Notes under the pieces: generated by a model | Database searches by the model: none | Seen by the model: the letters and a program-made list of their open reading frames with translations, nothing else | Told to the model about the DNA's origin: nothing | From: Clitopilus passeckerianus | Lineage: Eukaryota > Basidiomycota > Agaricomycetes > Agaricales > Entolomataceae | Direction of reading: 5' to 3' | Assembly (NCBI GenBank): GCA_944990035.1 | Contig: CALYLX010000069.1 | Span: forward strand, 372,001-436,000 | Length of the DNA stretch: 64,000 nt | Shown: piece by piece, positions 23,465-34,853 of the stretch | How positions within the stretch are numbered: position 1 is the first letter of the stretch | How the letters are laid out: every line of letters begins with the position of its first letter | Translations under genes and position numbers: made by a program

Positions 23465-25249
23465 AGAGGCCTCGAAAGTCGGATACCTTGGTTGTGTAAA
23501 ATTATACACTCACATACCCTTGTATCATCTTCTTTCGTGCCGGCAGCGAATAAACTTCGAAATTAACCACACATACATTTCCCAATTTCATGGGTGCTCC
23601 AACACTTGACATTGAATGATCGGAGACGATGGTTAAGAAGGACTCGACCGAAGTACATACGATCATCGGCAGTCATCGGCGAGGCAATGGCAATCCACGG
23701 CAACTCTATCAATTCAATGGATTTTGTAAGTGCCGAACACCTCGGGTTAACTGCACGATGCACCATGGGAAGACACAACGAGAACATAGTCATCGCCAGT
23801 CATTGCAGCTGTGTTTTCACTCTGAAAAGATGTATATCATACGGTCCCCTGTTTTATTCCCCTTCCTATGCTGAACGGGCACTGCAGCATGCTACCGGCT
23901 CCAATATGTGCACTTTCTTTGTTGAAAGTCCCCGTCAGCTGCTCTCGCCTTGCCATCGTCCCGAGATATCTATCAGATAATCAGAGCGCCCAAAGACCAA
24001 GAAAACATCTGGATAATCTGGGCCTGTTTCTTGGAAGGATACAGCGGGCTGTGTCAAGGCGGGTGAAGCCCAAGTTTGTTACGAAGGGAGAAGCGGATTC
24101 CGTGGCGTCGCGTCAACATGAGGCTCCTCGAGCTTGGCGCGAATCCAGATGAAGCACCGTTATTGCTTGATCAAATTCTGGGATTCACGATTGGACGGAC
24201 TTCAGCCTGCTGAAAACGCTGCCTCTGAATCCCAAGTGATCCGGATATCAGCTTGGAAAGGTCTGTAATTCATTTTGGCAGGTAAAATAGGAGGAAATCA
24301 ACGACGTGCCAACGGCTATTGTCACACATGGATGAAAGAGGCGGAACCTCTAGAGAGGGGCATGATTAGCAAGGCCCGTCATAGCCGGATCGTTTATGTC
24401 GCGATATTGTAGCGATTCCTGCACCAGGGTAAGAATGAGTGGCACCGAGCTTCTCCTCCCAGGAGCCAACTTGGCAGAATACAAAACCGCTTCTTGTCGA
24501 GCCTTCGGTTGTATTCTTGAAACAATACCAGTGGGCTGTGCGAACAGCTTGCAAGGAGAGGGGGGCCAGTGCATGAGTTCCGTCAGGTTCTGTCATGTTC
24601 CGTGGTAACACTTTCGTTTAAGGTTGCATGACCGCTCGCAACCGACAGGTACGATCATGGATATCGTTCCAGGATCTACCATATTCTTCCGTATAAGGCA
24701 ATGATACGCTAACCGGCGCGATGCTTACCACGCCACAAATTGCCACGGGCTCGATGATCGTACGTGCTCCGAAAATTGCCTAGCATTAAGCCTCCTGTCA
24801 CGACCCTTCTTCTCGCTTTACCATGCCATAAAAGTGGCGTTGGGTTGGTTGTTTCCAGCCAAAACGAAGGTGATGCAGGATGGTCCATATACCATATACC
24901 AGCCAGGAATCGCTATGGCAGATATACTCAGTGACTTCTGAACCTGACATATCAGATGAACTTCAAAAAAGAGTCCTCGACGGAGACCTCCCATCAAAAT
25001 TCTTCGCCAAGAATATCCTTTGTTCGGCTCACGTATGTATTGACCACGGCTGTCAAGGTTGATACGGAGGTTGATACTCATCTGGGGGTGGAAAACACGG
25101 TTAGCAATAAATTTTGCCATGACTGGAGTGGAGGCTATTCCTCTTTTCGCCCAGACTCCTGACTTCAGATATAAGAAACCGCTCGTTCATTACCTTTTCC
25201 GCTCTTTAGTACCCCCTCTCCAAATTCTACCCGCTTCACCCTCGTCATA
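23465..25249. other. Intergenic region, no clear gene
   Basis: About 1.8 kb. Several frames of 60-128 codons occur on both strands, but none shows a domain, signal peptide or consistent splicing. The promoter of the gene at 25250 lies at its right end. Confidence 0.5.
25170..25177 (+). promoter_or_regulatory. TATA box of the 25250 gene
   Basis: TATAAGAA, 80 bases before the ATG at 25250; a CT-rich leader follows. Confidence 0.55.
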
Positions 25250-27382
25250 ATGTCGGAGCGTGAGGGCGTCGTCCTATCCGATGCAATTACAGTCGGTCAA
25301 GTCACATTCATTGTTCGTGTCGTCGTTCAGATCCTTGCTTACGGTGGTCTCGCATTGATCGGCACCCTCATCCTTGCTAATACTCCTCGTCTGGCTCCCA
25401 TCGCGACTCACGATGTCGTAAGCCGTAATGTTGGTGGCGCCACCACCACGGTCGCTACCGTGAAATGGCTGTTTTCACGTCTTCGTCGAAACCCTTCAGA
25501 CCCATACCCTCCGACCAACCTTTTCCTCGCCCTTTTCCTCGCCGTCTCCTACGCTGCTTTCGTTGCCTTGAGCGACATCGGTTTCCTTGGATTCTACGCG
25601 TGCAAAGTCCCTGGCAAGGACGTCTATGATTCCCCCGCCTCAGCCAACTCCACCGAGAACGCTCTCAAAATTGTCGAGTCCAACTTGGTTAACGGGACAG
25701 ACCCCAATACTGTCAGGGCTTTTCGTTGCGATGCCAGGGAAATTCTAGACATGGGAGACAACATTCTCTTGGGTCAGTGCACCGCCTGGAAGAATGGGAC
25801 ATACGGCGATCAGTCCTTCTTCAATGGCCTGAACTACACCGATTCGGACGTTCTCATGCCCCGTCAGCTCACTGTCCACCGCTATGCCCAACAAGACAGG
25901 TTTTACCTCAACAGCTATTACAACGGCATGGGCACCAAACTTCAAGCTGAACCCTTAATAGCTAACGGGATGGCCCTTCAACCACATGAGGGTGGTCTCA
26001 CCGCCGTCGTTGGCGTACCAACCATGCGGCCCGACTACGAAGTCACTCTCGATAAGGCGCTCAGCTTGGAAGTTGACATTGGATGCATGACGACCGGTAT
26101 CCTCGCCACTCATGACATCGATGCCTCAGGGAGTGGCAGAGATTCTATTACAACAACGGGAAATTGGAGGAAGTTCTATGGCCCGGAATATATGCGTGAC
26201 GCCCTGACGAAGGCGGTTGACGATGTTCGCGCGTATTGGCTACCTTTCTTCGACGGATTTCCTACTGAGGAAGACGGTTCTATTTTCAACAATGACACCA
26301 TCCAATCACTCTCTCGAGCAGCCAATATCGGCTACTGGCGCCTTCCCACTGCAAACTTCTCGACCCTCTCACCGAAGGCCCCAATTCTGGGCAACTGTTC
26401 CCTTGCGTTGCAGCAGACCCTTGGTATCAAGAATGTCACCACTGCAAAAGCAGGCCAGATGTGTGGATTCGTTGGTATTGGGGGTTCTATCGCTATCAAT
26501 GGAACCTTCAATTCTGGCTTCAATCGGATGGTCTGTGCCACCGCTACACAGGTCAATATGGTTCGCGCTACCGTCGCCATGGACAACAAGAACGCTCTCA
26601 CTATCAACGTCACCCGCCGCCCTTCGGACTTGAACTATATTCGTGCCGACTATTGGGACACCACTCAGCGGGATGCAAATACTACCCAGTATACCACCTT
26701 CGGGGCTTACGGACGCTTCACCCTATCCGACAACCCTAATGGCGATACCCAGCACTACATTTTCCATGAGGCCTCCTACAACATCGATTCGACCTTGGGT
26801 CTTGGCAGCGGGGGCGTTGCCCTTTCAGGCGTCGGAGATGCTATGATCGATTGGCCATCAGACTTCTCCACCACCCCCGAATACGGTGGACTTGGCCTCC
26901 TCGACTACGGATTCAACACCCTCAACTTCACCCTCGGGACTAACATGGTCACCGAATGGCTTGCACAAGTTGGGTCATCGTATTTGGTGAACAGCGTTGG
27001 ATACAATGGATGGGCAGGGGTAGACGCCACTCCAGTCCTCGTCGTCAGCACTGGTGGGCACATCGGAACGTGCTACCAGGCACCCTACGCTATCGGCTTC
27101 CTTCCTCTCCTCGTCGCCGCCTGCATCGTCGTCATTTGGTCGATCATGATGTTGTTCAGTCGGTCGATCAGTGGTACCAGTGTTGTCAAGAAGGCTTACG
27201 GTGGAGTCGAGCCGTACGTCGGGACCGTCTGCCCTGGTGCACCGAAGGAAACTCTTCTCGTCTGGGAGGCTGGGATGCAGCCGAGGCTCCAGGTTATATC
27301 GAAGGGAATGCCTGTGGTGGGAGATGGTAGCGTCACTGCGCTCCAACATCTCAAGTCTGGCCCTGCATATCCCCATGCTTGA
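25250..27382 (+). CDS. Intronless large N-glycosylated membrane protein, function unknown
   Basis: A single open frame of 710 aa with no intron, unusual for this window. I do not recognise a catalytic domain. Three hydrophobic segments stand out: about residues 18-44, about 91-116 (LFLALFLAVSYAAFVALSDIGF), and about 635-660 (IGFLPLLVAACIVVIWSIMMLF). Between the second and third lies a roughly 500-residue region with many N-x-S/T sites (for example NGT, NYT, NDT, NFS, NCS, NVT) and scattered cysteines, which implies a lumenal or extracellular domain. The last 50 residues would then face the cytosol. It resembles the many large orphan surface proteins of agaricomycetes. It may be a plasma-membrane sensor or wall-associated protein, but that is inference only. 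Confidence 0.85.
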   Translation: MSEREGVVLSDAITVGQVTFIVRVVVQILAYGGLALIGTLILANTPRLAPIATHDVVSRNVGGATTTVATVKWLFSRLRRNPSDPYPPTNLFLALFLAVSYAAFVALSDIGFLGFYACKVPGKDVYDSPASANSTENALKIVESNLVNGTDPNTVRAFRCDAREILDMGDNILLGQCTAWKNGTYGDQSFFNGLNYTDSDVLMPRQLTVHRYAQQDRFYLNSYYNGMGTKLQAEPLIANGMALQPHEGGLTAVVGVPTMRPDYEVTLDKALSLEVDIGCMTTGILATHDIDASGSGRDSITTTGNWRKFYGPEYMRDALTKAVDDVRAYWLPFFDGFPTEEDGSIFNNDTIQSLSRAANIGYWRLPTANFSTLSPKAPILGNCSLALQQTLGIKNVTTAKAGQMCGFVGIGGSIAINGTFNSGFNRMVCATATQVNMVRATVAMDNKNALTINVTRRPSDLNYIRADYWDTTQRDANTTQYTTFGAYGRFTLSDNPNGDTQHYIFHEASYNIDSTLGLGSGGVALSGVGDAMIDWPSDFSTTPEYGGLGLLDYGFNTLNFTLGTNMVTEWLAQVGSSYLVNSVGYNGWAGVDATPVLVVSTGGHIGTCYQAPYAIGFLPLLVAACIVVIWSIMMLFSRSISGTSVVKKAYGGVEPYVGTVCPGAPKETLLVWEAGMQPRLQVISKGMPVVGDGSVTALQHLKSGPAYPHA

Positions 27383-28225
27383 TCGTTTGCAGCTTGCCTA
27401 TGTACGACTCCTTACTTATCCTCCTGTAGTCAAATTAGTTTATCGTTTGGACTGAAAAAAATTAGCTACTCGTCTTCTGTCTTCTGTATTGAATTCATTG
27501 GAATTATGGACACTTAGATCCTCCCTGATGCTTCGACGCTATCAAATTTCCTTGCGCTGTGAATTTTGCAAACCAAACCAAAGAACTCGAAGGTAAAGAG
27601 ATCACTACAGTGGAATCTTACATTTTTCCACCACCTGCGTTGCACCGCATGAAATGCTCGCTTCGTCACGGTCAATCACCGCGTTTATTGCTCGACTTGT
27701 CCGCAACCCCTCCACCACTACGCAACTCTATTGCAGCTTAGTCTCTCACCAGCGACTGGCTGATTATTGTGGGCTCGTTTGTACGATAAAGATCGTGCAT
27801 CAAGCTTTCGGCGAGGGACATCACCGCATCCCCGATGACATCGCACAGCATGTCAACCTGGCAGTGTTTACCAGTGTGAGAGCCCTGGCCCTTGTTAGTT
27901 CTCCCAATTCAACGCCATGGTCCAGCACCTGGAGGAAGTAGAGTGCGTTTTCATATACAGAAGGTATCGATTCACGACTGACGTTGACGCACAGACCCTG
28001 GCGGTTCACAATCGTCAAGTCCAATGGACTCCGCCTCATGCGACCCGAAAAGCCCTGGAGACCAATTGTTACTGTCGAAATCGACAAGCACGACTGCCAT
28101 GAAACTACATTAGGAGTGGATGGTCAGAACCCCAATCTGAAAGAGCAATTCCATTGGTGAGCTGCCACCGTGCTTCATCCTCAACATCCTACTCAACTGA
28201 CTCATCATCGTGTAACCCAGTCATC
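27383..28225. other. Intergenic region
   Basis: 3' region of the intronless gene and upstream region of the next gene. Frames of up to 95 codons have no support. Confidence 0.4.
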
Positions 28226-29746
28226 ATGCTCATCCAGGCTCCAGCGTTGATATCCGAGTGTGGCATCGCTCGCAAAGTAAGAAGAAGGCGAAGAAACGAA
28301 ATCTCGTTGCTTCTGCGTCTCATAGTCTTGGAGAGTTGCTTAAGAAGCAAGAGCAGGAGCCAAGGTCGAGTGAGTCGTCCTCATGTTGCTGCATTCGTTC
28401 ATCTATCTTATTTTTGTTACCACCTCTGTTTTTGAAGAAGTCGAAATCAGGCTTCAGTGTCAATCGGTCACCAAAAAGGCCAACATCTCTGCAAGCAGAG
28501 GCAAGCCACAGAATGGTGCCACCCTCCTGCTCGTAGTGAGACCTCCGTCAACATTCAAGCGACTACAGGACCAGCAAGACTCGGTCGACGATACGGCTCT
28601 GTCGTACACTTCAGATTTTGACGCGTCATCACCAGGTCCTTCAACGGCCCCTTCAACAGCTCCCCAAACCCCGACCTCAGATACTTTCCCTGACCCTTCA
28701 TTACCCGATACACAGTATCCAGAACCTACACTTCGGAGGCGCAGGCGGCGACCAAAGTTTCGACCCTTTGCAATCTACTCTGACGATGAACTTCAGGAGG
28801 AAGAATATGAAAGCTACTCCGAATCTGAGGACGATGAGAAGAAAGCTCTTCTGCAAGATAGCTTTGATTGCGATGAAGACGACGAGAATACATGCGTCGA
28901 CTCTATACAACTTATTCCGCTTTCCGGTGGTGACGGTGGCTGGTTTTCTGCTTCGATTCTCCCTTCATACACGGAGAAGATCGAAGTTCCGGGCGACATG
29001 AATCTCTGGGAGAAGGTATGTTTTCTTGTCTCTACCATTTATAAAGCTGTAACTGACGCTGAAATTACCAGACTCTGGCTAGCTTTACTATGTACAAGGA
29101 ACTCAAGTATGCCCAACGAGACTCCGAGTTTGAAGCTGTTTTCCTTAGACTCCAGAGAGAGTGGACGTATATCGGCGGCATCCTCGTGGCTATGGCTGCG
29201 TAAGTCACCCCTTCACTCCTCCACCTGCTCACACTAATCACCATTCTACCCTTGACCAGTGTCAGTACCGCAGTATTTGCAATCGCACCAGATTCCGTCT
29301 TCCAAGTTCAAGGCTACTCTCGCACCGCTATAGCAGCCTCGAGCATCTGCTCTGGCCTAGGCATAGCAACCGACGCCTGGTTCCTCCTCCGTTACAACTG
29401 GGCAGACCTTCACACCTTCATTCACCGCTCCCTCGACATCTACCAGTCCTACTTCTTCTTCTCCCTTTCGTCACGCGTACCGGCGTTGTGCTTGTTCATC
29501 TCGTCGTTGACGCTGATGTTGTTCCTGGGGTTGGTCGCGTTTGAGGTTTGGCCGATGGGTGTGATGGTGGTTAGTTTTGCGGTTGGAGTCGTGATGGGAT
29601 TGCAGTGGCTTGTTTGGCTTGTGCATGCGTTGGGCGTAGGCATTGGGAGATGTGTGAGAGGCGTGTGGAGAGGGTTTAGGTGGATTGGTCTAAAGGTTGG
29701 CGCGGTCAGGCCGGAGACCAAGGCGGTGGAGAAGGCTGTGACATGA
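28226..29746 (+). CDS. Multi-pass membrane protein with acidic N-terminal tail, function unknown
   Basis: The C-terminal exons are certain: the coding exon ending at 29015, then 29072-29199, then 29260-29746, joined in phase. The N-terminus is uncertain. One model starts at 28226 and splices 28276 to 28458 in phase; another starts at the ATG 28383. The N-terminal half is disordered: S/T/P-rich, RRRRRRPKFRP, then acidic DDELQEEEYESYSESEDDE. Then comes a helix (YKELKYAQRDSEFEAVFLR) and about four membrane segments, from IGGILVAMAAVSTAVFAI, through the alanine-rich stretch near SRTAIAASSICSG and LFISSLTLMLFLGLVAF, to VMVVSFAVGVVMGL. It ends in a basic tail. I do not recognise the family. Confidence 0.65.
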
Positions 29747-31782
29747 GACTGAGCGTGAGTCGGTTGAGATGGGATGTTGGTAGGAGATAGGCATACCTTT
29801 GTATATTATTATCATGGATCTGACTCTGTCTAATTCTATACCAATTCTGAAGGATTACGGACGCGACCGGGACTGGTTTACTGTGTCGACTTTGTTCCCT
29901 CCCGCTTGCCTCAGATGGGCCGCTATTATACTCCGGATGATGCTTTGACTATGAGCGCCTCGTTCGGCCTCAATTCAATTCTTTGCATCTCATCTTATCT
30001 CTATGTAGCCAGGCTCGCGACACCTAGGCGTTCTGGTCAAAGCACAGGATTATAAACTATCATAAAGGACGACACTCCACTCAACAGAATGGCAGCTGGG
30101 AACGCTGCCAGCTTTGGTCCCGATCTTTGGGAGCAGCGCGGGTCGTCAAGCAGACCTCCCCGTCAAACGCTTAAATTTCTAACCTACGTCACCGAATTCG
30201 AACCGCCTAAATTCGCCGGTATCATGGAGTATTTTACGTTTCTGCGCATGCTCACCTGTCGATTATCCGGAATTTTGGGGCTATGATTTACGACCTCTCC
30301 CTGAATTAGAAGCTTCCAAGATGCCAAAGCGTCTCGATGTGCCTGTTCTTCATTTGTTGCCGAACGTCAGTTTCAGTGTCTTCGCCTCCTGACTGATTCG
30401 CCTCACGATCTTGGAGCGTAGAAAGCCGGCTTTGACATAAGGATATCTCATCCTGAACGGCCCCGGGAGGTAAGGGTTGCTTTGAATTCTCAATATTCCC
30501 TTTCGGGAATACAGGTCTTCGCCAACGAAATCATCCAGGCTTGGAACCCTCCAGGCTCCCAGGCGGCGGTTCATCTCTCAGCGGCGTTGGATCGGTTTCA
30601 CTGACGGGCTTGTTCCTCCTGCCTTTGATTTATCGGGAACAAGAACTTGATGCTTCGGGCAGCGGCCACGATACATATGTGGAAACATGTTGCGTTATCT
30701 ATATTCTGTTCTGGAACGTGGATCAGAATTGCTAAGAGGTCGTCCTGAGCAATGGGGCTCCAGATTCAGCGATTAGGCCTCATGTACAAGACTATTATCC
30801 CCGCCTTGACGTTAGCGAGGATTTATCCGATATGAGTGACGCCGGTTATTGATAAAACTCGCCGACAAGGGGGAATACAACTGTCCATGACTTGGAGGGT
30901 GGCCATCATACAGGCCCGGCACACGTTTTCGAGGGCACGGTGGTAGAGAATGCACAGGTTATCTCATTTCGTAGTATACCAAATGACACAGCTGTACGAA
31001 CAAAGCAAGGCGCCTCGGAATTGAAATCAAATATATTTTACTCGGTGAATTGTGGACGCTCAGCGCCGGAAGTGGCCAGAAGGCAACCATATACAAGGCC
31101 GCTTACTATTTCGATTGTTCAAGCGAAGTATCCATCTAGGGAAAAATTCCCTAGATCCAACTGCGCTTGCAATTCCTGAATTGAACTCCGAATCGTTGGA
31201 ACTTGGCCGTGTCCTGGAGATCATGCCATGTTTGTAGGTGATTGTGGATCCATGTCTGTGCATCCGGAAATTGGATTATGCTTCCGATAAGGCCTTCCAG
31301 GCCTAGGAAATACCAGCTCTTCTGTATCTCTGAATGCACCGGAGAGAATTCCTCTGTTCGACACCGCACCACCCTGTGGCGCATCTTGTGGCCGGATCGA
31401 GTCATCAACCAGTATGGGGCCATAGGAAGCTGTTTTCTTACGAAATTTTTAAATACTGCTAACAGCCATATCACGCTCGCTTTGACATGTGAACGAGGCT
31501 AGAATCATCATATTCGGGGATAATTCAGGACAAAGCAAGATGGGGAGGGCCGGTACGTCAGCACGTGTTGGAATACGCTTTGACGGCTGGGAATATTCTC
31601 TCGGGATAAAGGCAAGAAAACCCCCCTTTCATGGATTGCCCGGCATACCTCTACTTTTCGAACCTTGCGCTACCAGCTCCCGTTGGTCCACTCGTCGTTG
31701 TCCATAGACCGGCTACAGAACAAGGATCCCTGATATTCCCCAACACCCGTCCGGACTCCTACAATATCTCCAACAGCCCTAA
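29747..31782. other. Intergenic region, no clear gene
   Basis: About 2 kb. Short frames (for example 30089-30286) show no domain. The right end carries the CACGTG box of finger gene B. Confidence 0.5.
31562..31567. promoter_or_regulatory. CACGTG box upstream of finger gene B
   Basis: Context gtcagCACGTGttgg, about 220 bases before the inferred ATG at 31783. Shortly downstream is ACGCTTTGAC, a string that precedes the boxes of copies C and D. Confidence 0.45.
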
Positions 31783-33038
31783 ATGCCGCGTACCCAACCC
31801 AACAAACGTGTACCGTAAGTAAAGTTCGTTGTATGCTCTGAGGATTTTCGTTGCTGATAGTTGCTCATCTTTAGCAAACCGAGGTCGACTCGATCGCCTC
31901 AGCCAAAGCGAAATTTGGTGTGTCGAATTTCCTATGGAATTTCGCCATCTAATGTACCTTTTCTTCGTTCTCTGTGTTGTGTAGACCGCTTTGTGTAAGG
32001 CGGCCGTCCTCATAGTGAAGTCACAGCAAATCGAACCCCAGGCTTCCGCTCAGACTGGCATCAATAAAAGGCGTCGTCCACACAATATGAGTCCAGAGGA
32101 ACGACGGCTTTCCCTCGTTAATGACATCTGGGTCTTAGATGGTTCCGTCACGGAAGACACCGTTGTATGTCGCGCCTGTCGCGAGACGTACTGCCTCGAT
32201 GACAGGGGCTTTTTCTACGCCGGCTTTTGGACGAAGCACAAGGGAAGGTGCCGAGTCATCCGTCTAGCTGAGATCATGAGCCAGGGCTTCACGGTGATAG
32301 TCGATTTTCCCTTCGAGCCTGTCTCTGAGCTAATAACAATATTTTCAGGAAGCAGAGGCTAAAAAGATTTTGAAGGAACAGGCGAAAGCTAGAAGAGAAG
32401 CAAAGCGCAAAGCACAGGTGGTCAAGGAAGCTATTAAGCAAGCGAATCCGAAGAGGCGCACACGTTCTATGACCAACGCTAAGTCCTCGACAAGAGCTCG
32501 CAAGATAAAGAGCCCCACTCCCCCTGCTGCCAAACCTACTGCGTCTGGACGGACTATCAAGAGCAAGAGCCCCAAGCCCACTACTGCAAACCTCAACGCT
32601 TCCCGTCGAGCTCTCAGAAGCAATAGTGGCACTCCCATTGTTGTTACGGTCGAGACTTCCATTGAATCCAGTCGGGTCTGTAATGGTATAGCCAAGACTA
32701 CCCTCGCTCAGCCTTCGACCTCGGAAAGCGATATTTCCTGTATCACAGCCAGAAGGAAAGGATTTCACCTGAACGACACCAACGAGACCCCGAGGCTGAA
32801 AGCAATGTCTCTACCTGGCAACGATACCCTACTTATAGCCAGAAGCCATCAAGTCTTCTCGCCTCCTCATTCCCCATCGCCACCGTCGATTTCGTATAAA
32901 GGCAACTTCCTTTGCCCTCTCTACCCCGTATCCGCTCCTCAGAACGTCGTCGCTTCTGCTCCCGGTACCTCTGCATACAGACTTGCCGCCGTCGATTGGA
33001 GTAATGTCGCCAGACCATCTTCACCGTTCGGTCTGTAG
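31783..33038 (+). CDS. CCHC-finger family protein, copy B
   Basis: Second member of the family, 357 aa, from exons 31783-31814, 31875-31917, 31985-32293 and 32349-33038. The ATG at 32087 is internal: upstream exons join in phase and share RRPHNMS with copy A. The N-terminus (MPRTQPNKRV) resembles that of copy C (MPRASKES). Finger: C-x2-C-x19-H-x3-C (VVCRAC, then FWTKHKGRCR). The 55-base intron directly after the finger (32294-32348) has the same place and phase as in copy A. The last exon opens with a K/R/E helix (EAEAKKILKEQAKARREAKR), then a long basic S/T/K-rich disordered tail, and the shared motif FHLNDTNETP. The basic tail would suit nucleic-acid contact or nuclear import, but no function is demonstrated. 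Confidence 0.78.
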
Positions 33039-33494
33039 GTATCAGTTTTCCCCGTCTTCGTCTCACTCTTGCTCTTACGCATCTTTTCATCTTTCTTACC
33101 TTAATGTTTGTTTTTTGTTTTTGTTTTGAAAAATCAAGTTCAATACAATATTGTCTATGCGTCCATATCTGAGATGTTTCTCGCTTGTTCCTTTAGAGCT
33201 GTCGAACTTGCTTTTGATTCGTATTGCGAGCAGGCCCGACGAAGGCCAGAACCTATTTATGCCGAGATGAGGTTTGTACAAGGAACACAAGGCAGGCGTC
33301 AAAACTGCTTCCAAACCGAATGCCATTTGCGGCGTTCTTTTGTGACTCTGGTTTACAATGTCGAGAGCACGGAGTTGACTTAACAATTGGTTGAAACATT
33401 TAGTTGGAGAACTTAACTTAGGCAATTTGAATCGATGCGCGGAGAATAACCCAAATACAAGCAAAGACCTCAGTAGAAGAATCAATAAAAGAAG
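33039..33494. other. 3' region of copy B
   Basis: CT- and T-rich 3' sequence, including a TTTTTGTTTTTG run near 33112-33126. No gene is seen. Confidence 0.4.
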
Positions 33495-33577
33495 TGGACA
33501 CACCCGGAATTGAACCGGGCACCCCCCGCAAGCCATTCATGCTAAGCGGATGTGATAACCAACTACACCATGTGCCC
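33495..33577 (-). tRNA. tRNA-Ala (AGC) with a short intron
   Basis: On the minus strand the acceptor arm GGGCACA pairs with TGTGTCC and contains the G3-U70 pair, the classic alanine identity element. The D arm, the anticodon stem TCCGC/GCGGG, the T arm CCCGG/CCGGG with loop TTCAATT, and discriminator A all form. The anticodon loop reads TTAGCA, giving AGC, and is followed by about 9 extra bases after position 37, the normal tRNA intron site. The total is 83 bases. Confidence 0.92.
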
Positions 33578-34608
33578 GTGCTAAGCAATTTTAGAAAGAA
33601 CTATAGGTTGTAGTTGAGGTACAAAGCAGCTACGCCCACGCAAGGTCATGGAAAGTGGCAATGCATTCTACAAATGGACAATGCCTGCGGTAGGGAATTA
33701 TAGACGACTGCAATATTCGCGTGCTACGATGTACTTAAGGTTCGATATATTTGCCACCTCTATAGGTTCTGGTAGATGGGTCCCCTAATGTACTAAGTAG
33801 GAGAGTCGGGCGGTTATGGGATAGAGAGGGCAGCCTACCGGCCATGAGGAAGGCTCTACGGCATAATACATCGGCCGGATTGCGGTTGAAATATACACCT
33901 TCATTTCTCGCTTCGCCGGCCGCCAGAGGCTAATTTAGGGGTGGCATTAGCTTGAGGGCGGGACAAGAGGGTTGACGACAGGATCCCTGGCTCTATGACA
34001 CCTCTTTCGGGGTAGCTTCACAAGGCATAAGACCATCGGTTACCCGCTCGGATGCAGGGTAGATGGCCTATCCCACCAAGAGAAGTAACCGTCCGCGAGG
34101 AGACCCTCTGAGAGAAGGATCTGAATCTGAGCTATTTCCAACCGAACATTATACCAGTTGGGGAGTGACTCCGGTAACGAGACACCACAGGGGGTTACGG
34201 AACCAAATATCACTTCTTTAGGGTGCTAGATTGGCGAGGTAGATGATCAGGGGATCATGGATGGGACGGGAATCCCCGAGAAGACAAGGACGACGTCTAT
34301 GGAAATACCAGGACAGCTACACCAGCGAAGTCCTCGAAAAAGCGGAAAAAGCGGAAAAAGGCTGGAGTCCGTAGACTGACAAGATAGTAACCTTGAAATT
34401 GAAGGGCCCAAAACGACGGGAAAGCCAGATGGGGGCGCCTTACCGAAAATTCCAGGTAGGACATGAGATTCTACTTTTCGAAACCATGAGAGGTTCCTTT
34501 CGGGATCGATAACCTCGTGCATTACTTGTGGCCGGTTATTAGCCAAAGCGCATAACAAATGCTTAAAGCGATAGGGAGTTGGGCCATGAAATCAGGACGC
34601 TTTGACAT

Positions 34609-34614
34609 CACGTG
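34609..34614. promoter_or_regulatory. CACGTG box upstream of finger gene C
   Basis: Context ctttgacatCACGTGggag, 245 bases before the ATG. It is nearly identical to the box of copy D. Confidence 0.5.
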
Positions 34615-34732
34615 GGAGTGGCAGGCATTGAGAACAATCAAGTAAGGACCGCCATTAAAGTCGAACAGAACCAAGCACACGTAGACGACCTAGATTCTCT
34701 CTTTCTGTTCGAAGAAAGGAACCACCTAATTT

Positions 34733-34738
34733 TATAAT
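34733..34738 (+). promoter_or_regulatory. Possible TATA box of finger gene C
   Basis: TATAAT, about 120 bases upstream of the inferred start at 34854. Confidence 0.35.
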
Positions 34739-34853
34739 CTCCATATCGTTGTGATTTACTGGGCCCGTATTCGGAAGAACGGTCGGTTCGAGCCATCTAC
34801 GACATCCAGCGCCCACAAACAATCCTTTCGGCGGAACCAACACCTGTCCAGAG

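Larger units (their letters stand above)
33578..34853. other. Intergenic, includes duplicated upstream block
   Basis: The right part (about 34138-34620) is related to 38392-38860: both contain aaccgaacattat, gttggggagtg, acggaaccaaa, an agggtg-tagatt block, and a CACGTG box in the same order. No gene is seen. Confidence 0.6.

Noticed and set aside
32087..32089. ATG at 32087 as start of finger gene B
   Set aside because: Upstream exons splice in phase and the residues before this Met match copy A, so it is internal.
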